DNA from: Candidatus Kurthia intestinigallinarum
GTDB lineage: Bacteria; Bacillota; Bacilli; Bacillales_A; Planococcaceae
Reading direction: 5' to 3'
DNA length: 64,000 nucleotides
Assembly: GCF_003991225.1 (NCBI RefSeq)
Contig: NZ_JTFC01000041.1
Location: 91,505 to 155,504 of the forward strand
Both the position numbers and the translations under genes were made by a program. Shown in pieces: positions 44,601 to 53,342 of this stretch. Below the pieces are notes generated by a model, which saw only the letters and a program-made list of their open reading frames with translations, made no database searches and was not told where the DNA came from. Each line of letters opens with the position of its first letter. Within the stretch, counting starts at the first letter, position 1.

Positions 44601-47600
44601 GGAGACATCATTCCAGTCGTGACAAATGAATGGGGTCAAATAAATCGTGGTGACCTTCCAATGGGTAACTATTATATTGAAGAAACGGGACCACTACCTG
44701 GCTATGAAAAGAACACAGAAAAAATTGAATTTAGTCTTCCGAATGAAAAAGGTTCAACAGACGAAGAAAAATATTACCCAAGATTTACGATGACGAATAT
44801 GCCAATCTCAACACCAACCTTATATGATGCAACGCTATTAAAAATTGATAGTGCAGATCATAAGCTTGTATTAGAAGGAGCGGTGTTTGGGGTGTACAAA
44901 GCAGGTAGCGACGAGCCAGTTACAAAAGTAACAACGGGGGCGGACGGTACGGCTACGGCTACAGGACTTGAAGCGGGTAGCTATTACTTTAAAGAGCTTG
45001 TCCCACCAGCAGGGTATGACAAAAATGAGCAAAGCTATCCATTTACAGTAGGGGAAGATAAAGCAAAAGGTGGCGACCATCATTCGAAAAAAATTGTCGT
45101 GAAAAATAACAAATCGACAGTAGAAGAGGACAATGGTTCGGCATCCATTCGAAAAGTAGATGAAAAAGGCAAGGTACTACAAGGTGCGACGTTCCAATTG
45201 TATAAAGGTGATGAAAAAGTAGGCGAACCAATTGTCACAGACAATAATGGTGTCGCAGGCGTAGCGAAATTAGCTTATGGTGATTATTATTTTGTTGAAA
45301 CGAAAGCACCAGAGGGCTATAAGCTAGATTCAACACCAATTAAGTTTACGATTTCAAAAGAGCATAAAGAGTTTACAAAAACAGTTAAAAATGAAAGAGA
45401 GAAACCGGAGCCGCATAAAGGAAAAGCTTCAATTAAGAAAGTGGATGAAGATGGCAAGCCACTTGCAGGCGCCGTATTCCATTTATTCACAAGCGATAAA
45501 ACCTTTGTGAAGGAAGTAACATCTGGATCAGACGGCTATGCGATTGTTGATAATCTTGAAGTAGGTAACTACTACTTTGTTGAAACAAAGGCACCAGCTG
45601 GCTACGAAGCTGATTTAACAAAAATGTACTCAGTTGAAGTCACAAAGCATGGTGGCCATTCTAAAGTTTATGCGGTAAATAAATTGTTGCCAGTTGAAAC
45701 AGGCAGCGCGACATTAGTTAAGGTAGGCGAAAATAAGCAACCATTAGCAGGCGCGGTCTTCCAACTTTATAAAGATGGCGAGCCATACGGCGACCCGATG
45801 ACAACAACAACAGACGGCGTTATTAAAGTAAGTGACTTAGCATTCGGTCACTACTACTTTAAAGAAGTAACGGCACCGGCAGGCTATGTGCTAAATGACA
45901 AACCGATTCATTTCACATTAAGTAAAAAAGATATGACATTTGAGCGTGAAGTACTCAACGAAAAAGAAGTAACACCACCAGTACTTGGCTCTGCAACTTT
46001 AATGAAAGTAGATAGCGATACGAAGGAACCACTTGCGAATGCCACATTTGAATTGTATAAAGACGGTGCATTATACGGCACATACACCTCTGATGCTACA
46101 GGTTTAGTGAAAGCAAGTGAGTTACCACTCGGAAGCTACTACTTCAAAGAAACTGTACAACCAACAGGTTACAATTTAAATAGTGAAATTGTGAATTTCA
46201 CATTAACAAAAGATCAACTATCATTCCACCGAGAATTTGCAAACACAAAAACGGTTGTCGTACCACCAATCTTAAAAGGTAATGTTGTGTTGATGAAGAC
46301 AGATGTCGATACGAAAGAGGGATTACAAGGAGCAATCTTTGAGTTACGCAATGCACAAAATGTAGTGGTACAGTCGGGTCTGACAACCGACGCGACAGGA
46401 CAAATTATCGTGAAAGATCTTGATGCAGGCACTTACAGCTTCATTGAGACAGTCGCACCAGCAGGCTATAAACTGAATACAGATCCTGTAACCTTCACTG
46501 TGAAAACAGGGGATACGGTTTATGTATCAAAAACAAACAAACTAGATACGGGTAGTGTCGTACTGACGAAAATAGATAAAAAATCAGGCCATGTATTAAT
46601 GGGTGCGACATTCAAAGTAGTAGATGCGACAGGTAAAACGGTAAAAGAAGGCTTAACAACAAATGCAACAGGTCAAATTATGGTCGATCAATTAGCGCCA
46701 GGTGCTTATAGCTTTATCGAAACAAAAGCACCAGCAGGCTATAAACTAGATGCGACACCAGTTGCATTTACAATAACAGCAGACCAAACAGCTGCAGTTC
46801 AGGTAACGAAAACAAATGACTTAGAACGAGGTAGTGTTGTTCTAACAAAAGTAGATGAAGATTCAAATGTTGTATTAGCAGGTGCAACATTCAAGCTACA
46901 AGATAGCGGTGGGAATGTTGTAAAAACAAACCTTGTTACAAACGCAGCAGGTCAAATTGTTGTCAATGATTTAGAGCCGGGCGATTATTACTTTATCGAA
47001 ACAAAAGCACCAGCAGGCTACAAGCTGGATGCAACACCAACAAAAGTAACAGTTGCTAAAGGATCAAACCAACTAAATTACGTGACGAAAACGAATAAAA
47101 TGTTAGCAGGTACGGTTATGTTGACAAAAGTTGACGGTAAAACAGGTAAAACGCTTGTAGGTGTTGTATTTAATCTAAAACGTAGTGACGGCACGATGCT
47201 ACAGCAAAATCTAGTAACAGATAGCAACGGTCGTATTACGGTTAGTAATTTAAAACCTGGTACGTATGCATTTGTTGAAACAAAAACATTAAAAGGTTAT
47301 AAATTGAATAAAACACCAATGACCTTCACGATTACAGAAGATGTCACATACCCAGTGTTGATTTCATTTATTAACTGGAAAGCATACGAAGCACCAACTG
47401 AGGAACCAGAAGAACCATCAAACCCAGGTACACCAGGAAAACCAACGAAACCAACAACACCAGTGACACCAACAACACCAAGCACATCGACGGGAACGAA
47501 TACGCCAAATAACGCGTCAGCACCAACTGTGAAGGCGACAACAACGTATACAAATCCGCCACAAGCATCAGCTACTCCAACAACGACTGCAGGAACGAAG

Positions 47601-47708
47601 AGTCTATTACCACAAACAGGTGTAGGCTATGCAACAACTGCAGCAGCCGGAATGGCCATTGTATTGTTCGCATGGTGGTTAATCCGTCGCTCACGTAGAG
47701 CACATTAA
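41691..47708 (+). CDS. Giant LPQTG-anchored surface adhesin with about 18 SpaA/Cna-B repeats
   Basis: A 2,005-residue wall-anchored protein. Signal peptide (about 1-30), a Thr/Gln/Pro-rich low-complexity stretch (31-140), then about 18 consecutive SpaA/Cna-B (prealbumin-like) domains of 85-105 residues from residue 141 to about 1900. Each has a K-x-D start, G-A-x-F core and ETKAPxGY motif with the Glu that catalyses Lys-Asn isopeptide bonds. A Pro/Thr-rich wall-spanning part follows, then LPQTG near residue 1973, a hydrophobic helix and RRSRRAH. No N-terminal collagen-binding or vWA domain is seen, so it looks like a long stalk. AAAGGAG precedes the ATG. It should be anchored by a class A sortase; none is nearby. 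Confidence 0.93.
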   Translation: MRKPLVERFLIALAATFVFVSPTMNSIAVAEGTTTDGGQSTVTDQGSSEQPKVSEDKGQTKEQPTTQTPDSKGTTSSSGDATQQPATQTPPASNDSSTKDNSQKGNPEQPRAPTTGKEDNQGNNGKDNQGTKPQTTKSNLAITKYDKDTGAKLAGAVFTVKAQDGSSDVTVTTNNSGFVNVNSLIVGKTYIVTEIKAPIGYKALNTSKVHTVHQSHNTLAFYNEKEKPVEQFTTLTIIKKASDTQKPLAGATFSVKAQDGSGKAKVVTTNANGTVTATDLIIGKKYIVTETNPPQGYTVSEGAKVITAGTEKYVQFFNSPKTPIPTKKGSVTIYKKDSDTGKLLEGATFALKQNGHKILSKTTGANGIVTFSGLDTTGSYTVEETNPPVGYQPATGEQKVTFGAQMKTGGGSHEVTTSLVFYNKKIVTPPTKKGSVTIYKKDSDTGKLLEGATFALKQNGHKILSKTTSANGIVTFSGLDTTGSYTVEETNPPVGYQPATGEQKVTFDAQMKTGGGSHEVTTSLVFYNKKIVTPPEGKHRITIYKKDAADKKTPLAGAEFTLKLGDQVMGTKITGANGVVQFAGLAAGTYTIVETKAPAGYKALTTSQSVTIGGAYASTYSGDKGSNKDVVFYNEKEKPAKTGELTIVKKDKDSNALLAGAEFKATNKATGEVVGSGITNEQGVLVIKNLPVDATYTVEEVAAPAGYEKITGTQTVTIDSDKNKVKGKDKCAVSLVFFNKKKTTDEKGSVTLKKIDNDTGKALEGATFALFNEAGEKVAEKTTGADGYIEVTDLKPGTYYFQETKAPTGYKKIDTKFTVTVKDTKKGEHHNGNSVTVKNELEKNGLGVVKLQKTEKGTDKLLTGVQFKLYDADYKLVSDTVYTTQNGFITVTGLTLGETYYFQETKALDGYEPNTSFQKVVAGAEVTPGVVTMENEKTTPKVGAVGLTKTDAVTGNTLAGVKFNIVNKDTGDIIPVVTNEWGQINRGDLPMGNYYIEETGPLPGYEKNTEKIEFSLPNEKGSTDEEKYYPRFTMTNMPISTPTLYDATLLKIDSADHKLVLEGAVFGVYKAGSDEPVTKVTTGADGTATATGLEAGSYYFKELVPPAGYDKNEQSYPFTVGEDKAKGGDHHSKKIVVKNNKSTVEEDNGSASIRKVDEKGKVLQGATFQLYKGDEKVGEPIVTDNNGVAGVAKLAYGDYYFVETKAPEGYKLDSTPIKFTISKEHKEFTKTVKNEREKPEPHKGKASIKKVDEDGKPLAGAVFHLFTSDKTFVKEVTSGSDGYAIVDNLEVGNYYFVETKAPAGYEADLTKMYSVEVTKHGGHSKVYAVNKLLPVETGSATLVKVGENKQPLAGAVFQLYKDGEPYGDPMTTTTDGVIKVSDLAFGHYYFKEVTAPAGYVLNDKPIHFTLSKKDMTFEREVLNEKEVTPPVLGSATLMKVDSDTKEPLANATFELYKDGALYGTYTSDATGLVKASELPLGSYYFKETVQPTGYNLNSEIVNFTLTKDQLSFHREFANTKTVVVPPILKGNVVLMKTDVDTKEGLQGAIFELRNAQNVVVQSGLTTDATGQIIVKDLDAGTYSFIETVAPAGYKLNTDPVTFTVKTGDTVYVSKTNKLDTGSVVLTKIDKKSGHVLMGATFKVVDATGKTVKEGLTTNATGQIMVDQLAPGAYSFIETKAPAGYKLDATPVAFTITADQTAAVQVTKTNDLERGSVVLTKVDEDSNVVLAGATFKLQDSGGNVVKTNLVTNAAGQIVVNDLEPGDYYFIETKAPAGYKLDATPTKVTVAKGSNQLNYVTKTNKMLAGTVMLTKVDGKTGKTLVGVVFNLKRSDGTMLQQNLVTDSNGRITVSNLKPGTYAFVETKTLKGYKLNKTPMTFTITEDVTYPVLISFINWKAYEAPTEEPEEPSNPGTPGKPTKPTTPVTPTTPSTSTGTNTPNNASAPTVKATTTYTNPPQASATPTTTAGTKSLLPQTGVGYATTAAAGMAIVLFAWWLIRRSRRAH
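42669..43298 (+). repeat. Two near-identical 315-bp tandem units within the adhesin
   Basis: Domains 3 and 4 of the adhesin, each 105 codons, differ at only about five bases (two change Gly to Ser and Gly to Asp). Other domains of the protein share far less identity. This is a very recent in-frame duplication, or one kept alike by recombination. Confidence 0.9.
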
Positions 47709-47718
47709 GAGCTAATCT

Positions 47719-47803
47719 AAAAAGAGGCTAGGATAGAAGCCTACCTCAACACGCACAATAAAAAGAAGGAATCGCACAGTCAAAGTGCGATTCCTTCTTT
47801 TCT
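47719..47803. terminator. Adhesin terminator with partial similarity to the 141-bp repeat
   Basis: The perfect 17-bp hairpin AAAAGAAGGAATCGCAC, loop AGTCAAA, and its complement (47761-47801) lies between the converging adhesin and DUF1641 genes. It is preceded by AAAAAGAGGCTAGGAT, very like the left end of the 141-bp repeats, and shares their GGAATCGC stem core, but the right outer arm is missing. Confidence 0.8.
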
Positions 47804-47816
47804 TTTTGTGTGAGGG

Positions 47817-48293
47817 CTATCTTGGTTTCTTTAAAACGCTACCGAGACTTTTTAAAATGACGAGTAAAAAGGTTACGGCCCGCCATGTATCAGGGTCCTT
47901 CATCAGCTTTAAGACGCGTAAAAGGGGATGACTTTTCTTGAAAGCAGGAGCTTCTTGTTGCTGTTGTTTTATATCTGATAAGAAGGCCTTCGTTCGTTCA
48001 CCGTCAATGGAGGCGCCAATTCCTGCTAATGCCTGTACAAGTAAAATTAAATTTTGTGCAGGTTGCTTTTGTACTTGGTCTACGACAACATGGGTTACTT
48101 CAGTGCGTGCTTTTAGTAAACTATCAACAGCATCGAGGCCACCCATTTTTTCGAGTTGTTGAACAATGGATAAGACTTTTTTGAGTGCTTCTTCATTATG
48201 TGCGAGCTCATGTAGTAGATTGGCTATTTGTGCATCTTCAATTTGTTGTAGCGTAGGTTGTTTTAATTCGATTTTTTGAATTGGTTTTGCCAT
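47817..48293 (-). CDS. DUF1641 protein, formate dehydrogenase partner (YrhD-like)
   Basis: A 158-residue soluble helical protein of DUF1641. Recognisable are LLHELAHNEEALKKVLSIVQ (about 26-45) and the C-terminal LLRVLKLMKDPDTWRAVTFL stretch. It directly follows the formate dehydrogenase gene with a one-base overlap, the same order as yrhE-yrhD in B. subtilis. Its role is unknown; it may be an assembly or anchoring factor for the enzyme. Confidence 0.85.
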   Translation of the reverse strand: MAKPIQKIELKQPTLQQIEDAQIANLLHELAHNEEALKKVLSIVQQLEKMGGLDAVDSLLKARTEVTHVVVDQVQKQPAQNLILLVQALAGIGASIDGERTKAFLSDIKQQQQEAPAFKKSHPLLRVLKLMKDPDTWRAVTFLLVILKSLGSVLKKPR

Positions 48294-51238
48294 TAATGAT
48301 CACCTCCAAGGTCTGTTAGGGACTCATAATCACTACGTCGCCATTTTCGTTCGACTTCAACACCCATTTGTGGATGACGTTTGCGATTGCGTTGATTATT
48401 TTTAGGTAGTGGATTTTCATGTTTATCATGCAAAACTTCCATACGTACTTTTGTTTGTTTAAAGGCAGGTGTGTTCGTAAATTTATCAAACCCAGCGCCT
48501 GTTAACATATTAACCGCATGCTCGTTATTGCGTGTATGCATTGGTAAGAAAATTTCATTTTGCTGTACGCGTGTTGTCACTAGCGCGGGTACTTTTACGC
48601 TACCAAATGGTGAAACGAGTCTTACCATCGTGCCGCTTTCGATATGGCGTTCTTTTGCTAATTCTGGTGATACTTCAACAAATGTCACTGGAAGACGTGT
48701 ATTAAGACCATTTGATTTTCGCGTCATATTCCCTTCATGAAATTGTTCGAGTAAGCGACCATTATTTAAATGTAAATCATACTGTGCGTCATATTTCACA
48801 GGTTCAATCCATTCGTGAATAGCCAGGCGTGCTTTTTTATCCGGGAAATTAAAGCCGTCTGTATAAAGAAGTGGTGTACTTGCACCATCATTACTACCCC
48901 AGAAGAAGCTACCCCAATTTGCGAGTACATCATAATTGGCCTGTGCAAATAATGGCGTAAGCGAAGCCATTTCCGCAAAAATTTGGCTTGGATGAGTATA
49001 GTACCAATCCCCACCAAGCGCATTGGCAAGCTGTTGTGTAATCCACCAGTCATATTTTGCATTGCCCATTTCAGGAAGTGCTTGATATAAACGTTGCACA
49101 CGGCGTTCTGTATTTGTGAAGGTTCCTTCTTTTTCAAGGGAAGGGACCCCTGGTAAAATGACATCTGCATAGCTAGCTGTTTTAGAAAAGGTAATGTCTT
49201 GCACAATTAAAAATGGTAATTTACTTAGTAACTCATGTGCTTGATTTAAATTGGCATCAACAAGTGCCATTTCTTCCCCGACAACATATAAGGCTTGAAT
49301 CGTTCCTTTTTCAATCCCTTCCACCATTTCAATATGATTGAGGCCTGGCTGTGGTGAAATCTCAACACCATAGGCCGCTTCAAATTTTTTACGTGCCTCG
49401 TCATCCGCTACTTTTTGATAACCAGGGAGCTGATTTGGTAATGTGCCCATATCAGATGCGCCCTGTACATTATTGTGTCCGCGTAGTGGGTAGGCACCAG
49501 CACCATGGCGACGATAATTTCCTGTCACAAGTAATAAGTTAGAAATCGCTGCGCTCGACATACTGCCGCCGACATTTTGTGTAATACCCATCCCCCATAA
49601 AATACATGTGCCATCCGCTTCATGAATCATGCGTGCAGTTTCGATTAATTGAGCTTTAGAAATGCCCGTTACTTCTTCTACATACTCGAGTGTATAAGGT
49701 GTCAGGCTTTCGTAATAGGCCTCAAAATCATTTACATTTTCTGTAATAAAGGCTTCATCATGCCATCCTTGGTCGATGATATATTTTGTGACGCCCATCA
49801 GCCACGCTTGGTCTGTGCCTTGTTTTGGATGTAAATAGACATCTGCACGCTCGGCCATTTCATTTTTTCGTAAATCAGCTACAATGAGTTTTTGACCAAA
49901 GAATTTATGTGCTCGTTTTACGCGAGAAGCAAGAACGGGGTGCGCTTCGGCTGAATTCGCACCAATAATGATGACAAGTCCTGCGGATGCAATATCATCA
50001 ATTGTTCCCGCATCGCCGCCCATACCTACTGTTCGGAATAACCCCTCCGTTGCAGGTGTTTGACAATATCGTGAGCAGTTGTCAACATTATTTGTTTCGA
50101 GAATTTGACGTGTGAACTTTTGAATCACATAATTTTCTTCATTTGTAATCTTCGAAGATGAAATAACCCCGATTGCATCGCTACCAAATTGCTCTTTTGT
50201 ACGACGTAGCCCTTCTGCCGTAAAAGCAATTGCTTCTTCCCAGCTCGCTTCAACAAAGTGGTCGCCTTTTCGAATAAGTGGGGTTTTTAAGCGTCCTTGA
50301 TCATTAACGAAGTCATAGCCGAATTTGCCTTTGACACAAGTCGAAATTTGATTCACTGGTCCGTGCTTTGGCTCGATTTTTAAAATTTTACGGTCCTTCG
50401 TCCATACTTCAAATGAGCAACCAACCCCGCAAAATGTACACACTGTTTTAGTACGCTTAATTTGATTTTTACGCATATTGGATTCAATATCAGAAAGTGC
50501 AAAAATTAAGCTATAAGGTGGCTCGATATCTTTTATGACATCAATCATTTTATTTAGTAACGGACGTTCAATGCTTGTTAAGTAACCTGCTTCATCAAGC
50601 ATTGACTTCTCTTGTAACGCATTGCAAGGGCACACAGTGACACATTGTCCACAGCCAACACATGAGGAATCATTAATTTTCACACCTTCATCCCAAATAA
50701 CAAGTGGCCGGCTACGCTCCCAATTAATCGACAACGTTTCGTTTACTTGCACGGTTTGACAGGCTTCTACACATTGTCCACAAGCAATGCATTGATTGGG
50801 GTCATAACGGTAAAATGGGTGAGAATTATCGACAACCCGTCCATCAATTTTTGGCTCGAACGGATATTTTTGTTCCTCAATGCCCATCATTTCAACCGTA
50901 TTGTGTAGTTTACAATTGCCATTATTATTTTCACAAACTGTACAATACAGCTCATGATTACGGAGTAGACGATTCATCGCTTCTACACGTGCTTCTTCAG
51001 CTTTTTCTGATGTGCGCTCAATCACCATATTTGCCTCCACAGGTGTAGAGCAAGTTCGTACAAGCTGTCCATTTACCTCTGCAATACATGTATCACAAGT
51101 TTGCGGTGTACTAAGTGGAGGTGTGTAACAAACTTGTGGGTGTTCAAGTGCTAAATCATTCAATGTATCGACAATTGTTTTATCAATCGGTACAGTATAG
51201 TGCTCGCTATCTACTACAATTTGAATCTTCTCTAGCAT
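48293..51238 (-). CDS. Formate dehydrogenase, catalytic subunit (YrhE-like, Mo/W-bis-MGD)
   Basis: A 981-residue cytosolic formate dehydrogenase. N-terminal [2Fe-2S] domain (CDTC and CSTPVE), a CTVCENNNGNCKLH cluster motif, two ferredoxin-type [4Fe-4S] motifs (CIACGQCVEAC and CVGCGQCVTVCPC), then the molybdopterin oxidoreductase body with its own [4Fe-4S] site (CTFCGVGC). The active-site ligand is Cys, in NCSRYCQTPAT, not selenocysteine. The C-terminal molybdopterin dinucleotide-binding domain has LPMHTRNNEHAVN. The length equals YrhE (980). It oxidises formate; the electron acceptor is uncertain, since no NAD subunit is adjacent. No fdhD or mo genes are in the window. Confidence 0.92.
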   Translation of the reverse strand: MLEKIQIVVDSEHYTVPIDKTIVDTLNDLALEHPQVCYTPPLSTPQTCDTCIAEVNGQLVRTCSTPVEANMVIERTSEKAEEARVEAMNRLLRNHELYCTVCENNNGNCKLHNTVEMMGIEEQKYPFEPKIDGRVVDNSHPFYRYDPNQCIACGQCVEACQTVQVNETLSINWERSRPLVIWDEGVKINDSSCVGCGQCVTVCPCNALQEKSMLDEAGYLTSIERPLLNKMIDVIKDIEPPYSLIFALSDIESNMRKNQIKRTKTVCTFCGVGCSFEVWTKDRKILKIEPKHGPVNQISTCVKGKFGYDFVNDQGRLKTPLIRKGDHFVEASWEEAIAFTAEGLRRTKEQFGSDAIGVISSSKITNEENYVIQKFTRQILETNNVDNCSRYCQTPATEGLFRTVGMGGDAGTIDDIASAGLVIIIGANSAEAHPVLASRVKRAHKFFGQKLIVADLRKNEMAERADVYLHPKQGTDQAWLMGVTKYIIDQGWHDEAFITENVNDFEAYYESLTPYTLEYVEEVTGISKAQLIETARMIHEADGTCILWGMGITQNVGGSMSSAAISNLLLVTGNYRRHGAGAYPLRGHNNVQGASDMGTLPNQLPGYQKVADDEARKKFEAAYGVEISPQPGLNHIEMVEGIEKGTIQALYVVGEEMALVDANLNQAHELLSKLPFLIVQDITFSKTASYADVILPGVPSLEKEGTFTNTERRVQRLYQALPEMGNAKYDWWITQQLANALGGDWYYTHPSQIFAEMASLTPLFAQANYDVLANWGSFFWGSNDGASTPLLYTDGFNFPDKKARLAIHEWIEPVKYDAQYDLHLNNGRLLEQFHEGNMTRKSNGLNTRLPVTFVEVSPELAKERHIESGTMVRLVSPFGSVKVPALVTTRVQQNEIFLPMHTRNNEHAVNMLTGAGFDKFTNTPAFKQTKVRMEVLHDKHENPLPKNNQRNRKRHPQMGVEVERKWRRSDYESLTDLGGDH

Positions 51239-51315
51239 AAAATCCCCCCCTCAAAAAGTCGTATGGTTTTTAATTCCCTTTAGAATAACGACGTAAACGA
51301 TGGTTTTGAGCACAT

Positions 51316-51356
51316 AAAAAAGAACTTCTTGCTTTTTTCTGCGAGAAGTTCTTTTT
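51316..51356 (-). terminator. Terminator of the M4 protease gene
   Basis: AAAAAGAACTTCT and AGAAGTTCTTTTT form a long stem between the M4 gene stop and the formate dehydrogenase upstream region. It isolates the two minus-strand genes. Confidence 0.85.
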
Positions 51357-51364
51357 GGTGAATA

Positions 51365-52900
51365 TTAGTTTGTAACACCAACTGCATTCCAAGCTTCTGT
51401 CACTGCAGCTGCTTCGGTTGCACCGTATAAATCAGTAGCTGATTGGACAAGTGCTTTTTTCGCATCTACAAATTGAGAGTTTGTTGTTAAGTACTGTGTA
51501 AGCGCGCGGTAGTAAATTTTTTCGGCTTTTGCTTTACCAATTTTTTGAATGGTATTGTAGGCTGCTTTGTTTGGAATCCCACTATTGATATGAACGCCAC
51601 CCCAGTCGCCAGCTTTTGTATTCGGTAAGTTTTGATAGTTATTCATATGCGCTGGTTGATCATATTTCGCTGGGTCTGATAAGCTACGAAGCGCATCTCC
51701 TGCAATTTTAGGTGTGTAGATATCCTCGCCCATTAACCAGTCATCTGGATCTACAAAATAACCAAATACATCAGAGAACGATTCATTTAAAGCGCCCGGC
51801 TGATTTTCATAAACAAGATTTGACGATGTTTCGGTTACCGCATGTGTTAATTCATGTGCGATAACATCTTTTGCACCAGAAAGTTCAGAGAATGTGACAC
51901 CATCACCATCACCGTAAATCATATACTGACCCGTCCACGCAGCATTATTATAATTTTTATCAAAATGAACTACAGATTCTACTGCAGCACCCTTGCCATT
52001 ATAACTATCACGATTATGTGTATTTAAGTAATAATCATATACTACATCTGCATAATAGTGCGCGTCCACTGCTGCACGTTGTGTTGTCGTGTTAAATAAT
52101 GTTGACGTGCTTGTTACCACATTTCCACGAGTTTGTGTTGTTTTTGCATCATATGTGATAATTTTTCCGGTGTGTGTTGTATCTGTTAAACTATAGCCAC
52201 CACTAATTGCTGAAATATTAATTGTTTTAGTGTCACCTTTTGTTCCGATTCCAGTACCTGTCGCTTCGTGTAAAATATTTTTCTTAGCGAGCACTTTGCC
52301 TGTTTGTGCATCGACTTGAATTTGCCAACGTGAAGGTGTTGGTTGTAAATAAATAAGTTCAACATTATAAACTAATTTATTTTTGTCTGCATTAATACCT
52401 AACTCTACTTTATTGACAATGTCATGTCCTTCTAAATTTTTAACAGATTTTTTTGTTTGGCCAATTGCTTTAAAAGCCTTGTTAACTGCTTTGGATTGAG
52501 AAATTTTTTTGCTGTTATTAAATGAGACTTTAGGTGCGTTAATGTCGCCGTTAACAAGTATTACTTTTTCATTGTCATCCACATGTACTTTGACCACTTG
52601 ATTGTCTGCATATACCGAGTCCACTTTCGGTTTTAGCGTATAATGCTTGTAGTTTAATTCATCTTTTTCTACATCGACTACTTGATATTGCTCATAATTT
52701 TCACTTGCTTTGTTGTTACCTGGTAACTGCTGCAGTAACGCTTTAGCATCGGCTTTACTCGTAACTTCCATTTTTGAAAAAGCCTTGTGCTCAGATGCAT
52801 CAATCGTTTTTGTTGTTTGTGCTTGTGCAATTGTCCCCGTTCCTAGAAGCATAAGAAGGGAAGCAGCAACACCGGTTTTTACGAACTGTTTGTACGTCAT
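51365..52900 (-). CDS. Secreted thermolysin-like M4 neutral metalloprotease
   Basis: A 511-residue bacillolysin-type protease. Signal peptide (about 1-28), FTP and PepSY prodomains (to about 210), then the M4 catalytic domain with the zinc motif HELTH (VIAHELTHAVTE, about residue 347), the third zinc ligand Glu in GALNESFSDVFG, and the catalytic His in WGGVHINSGIPNKAAY. The length is typical of secreted Bacillus neutral proteases. GAGGAG precedes the ATG at 52900. An inverted repeat upstream (52925-52948) may be a regulatory site. It works outside the cell in nutrient supply. Confidence 0.92.
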   Translation of the reverse strand: MTYKQFVKTGVAASLLMLLGTGTIAQAQTTKTIDASEHKAFSKMEVTSKADAKALLQQLPGNNKASENYEQYQVVDVEKDELNYKHYTLKPKVDSVYADNQVVKVHVDDNEKVILVNGDINAPKVSFNNSKKISQSKAVNKAFKAIGQTKKSVKNLEGHDIVNKVELGINADKNKLVYNVELIYLQPTPSRWQIQVDAQTGKVLAKKNILHEATGTGIGTKGDTKTINISAISGGYSLTDTTHTGKIITYDAKTTQTRGNVVTSTSTLFNTTTQRAAVDAHYYADVVYDYYLNTHNRDSYNGKGAAVESVVHFDKNYNNAAWTGQYMIYGDGDGVTFSELSGAKDVIAHELTHAVTETSSNLVYENQPGALNESFSDVFGYFVDPDDWLMGEDIYTPKIAGDALRSLSDPAKYDQPAHMNNYQNLPNTKAGDWGGVHINSGIPNKAAYNTIQKIGKAKAEKIYYRALTQYLTTNSQFVDAKKALVQSATDLYGATEAAAVTEAWNAVGVTN

Positions 52901-52924
52901 TTAAACAACTCCTCGAAAATTATT

Positions 52925-52948
52925 AGAATATTAAGAAAATGATATTCT
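52925..52948. promoter_or_regulatory. Inverted repeat upstream of the M4 protease
   Basis: AGAATAT (52925-52931) and ATATTCT (52942-52948) form perfect 7-bp arms 10 bases apart, just before the protease ribosome site on the minus strand. It might bind a regulator; no family is matched. The rest of 52949-53190 is AT-rich with nothing I can support. Confidence 0.3.
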
Positions 52949-53191
52949 TGAAAATAAATACTAAATATTTATTAAGGGTTTGTCTAGTGTATTTTTACAT
53001 TTTACTAAAAATAATCCAATTTACTTGGTTGGAATTAATAAGCTAATATACATAATTTTGTTCTGAATACCTATTCATTTCGAGTCAATAGTATGGAAAA
53101 ATGTATAAAAAAAGAAAGGATACTAAAAATGAAATTAGAGAAGTAAAGGGGGCGTATTTTCATGGGAATATGTTGATTATTATGGAATGGA

Positions 53192-53238
53192 GTATATAAA
53201 AAAGGCGAGGGAATAAATCCCTCGCCTTTTTATATACA
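53192..53238 (-). terminator. Terminator of the CNNM/CBS gene pair
   Basis: A long stem: GTATATAAAAAAGGCGAGGG pairs with the right arm ending CTTTTTATATAC (one bulged A) around a small AT-rich loop. It lies about 105 bases past the stop of the minus-strand CNNM gene at 53343, the last of the pair. Confidence 0.75.
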
Positions 53239-53342
53239 GTTGTTATCGCTAACCAAAGAGAATCATAACATATTTTTGATTTTTAATACGTAAAATGGTT
53301 GTTTTACCTCAAAAAAATATCTAAAACAGCGAATTTATGACA

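Noticed and set aside
52936..52960. Possible CodY box upstream of the M4 protease
   Set aside because: ATTCTTGAAAATA has a two-base centre and too many mismatches to AATTTTCWGAAAATT.
53150..53200. Ribosome-site-like AAAGGGGGCG followed by an ATG
   Set aside because: The frame stops after four codons (TGA), so no gene can be supported.
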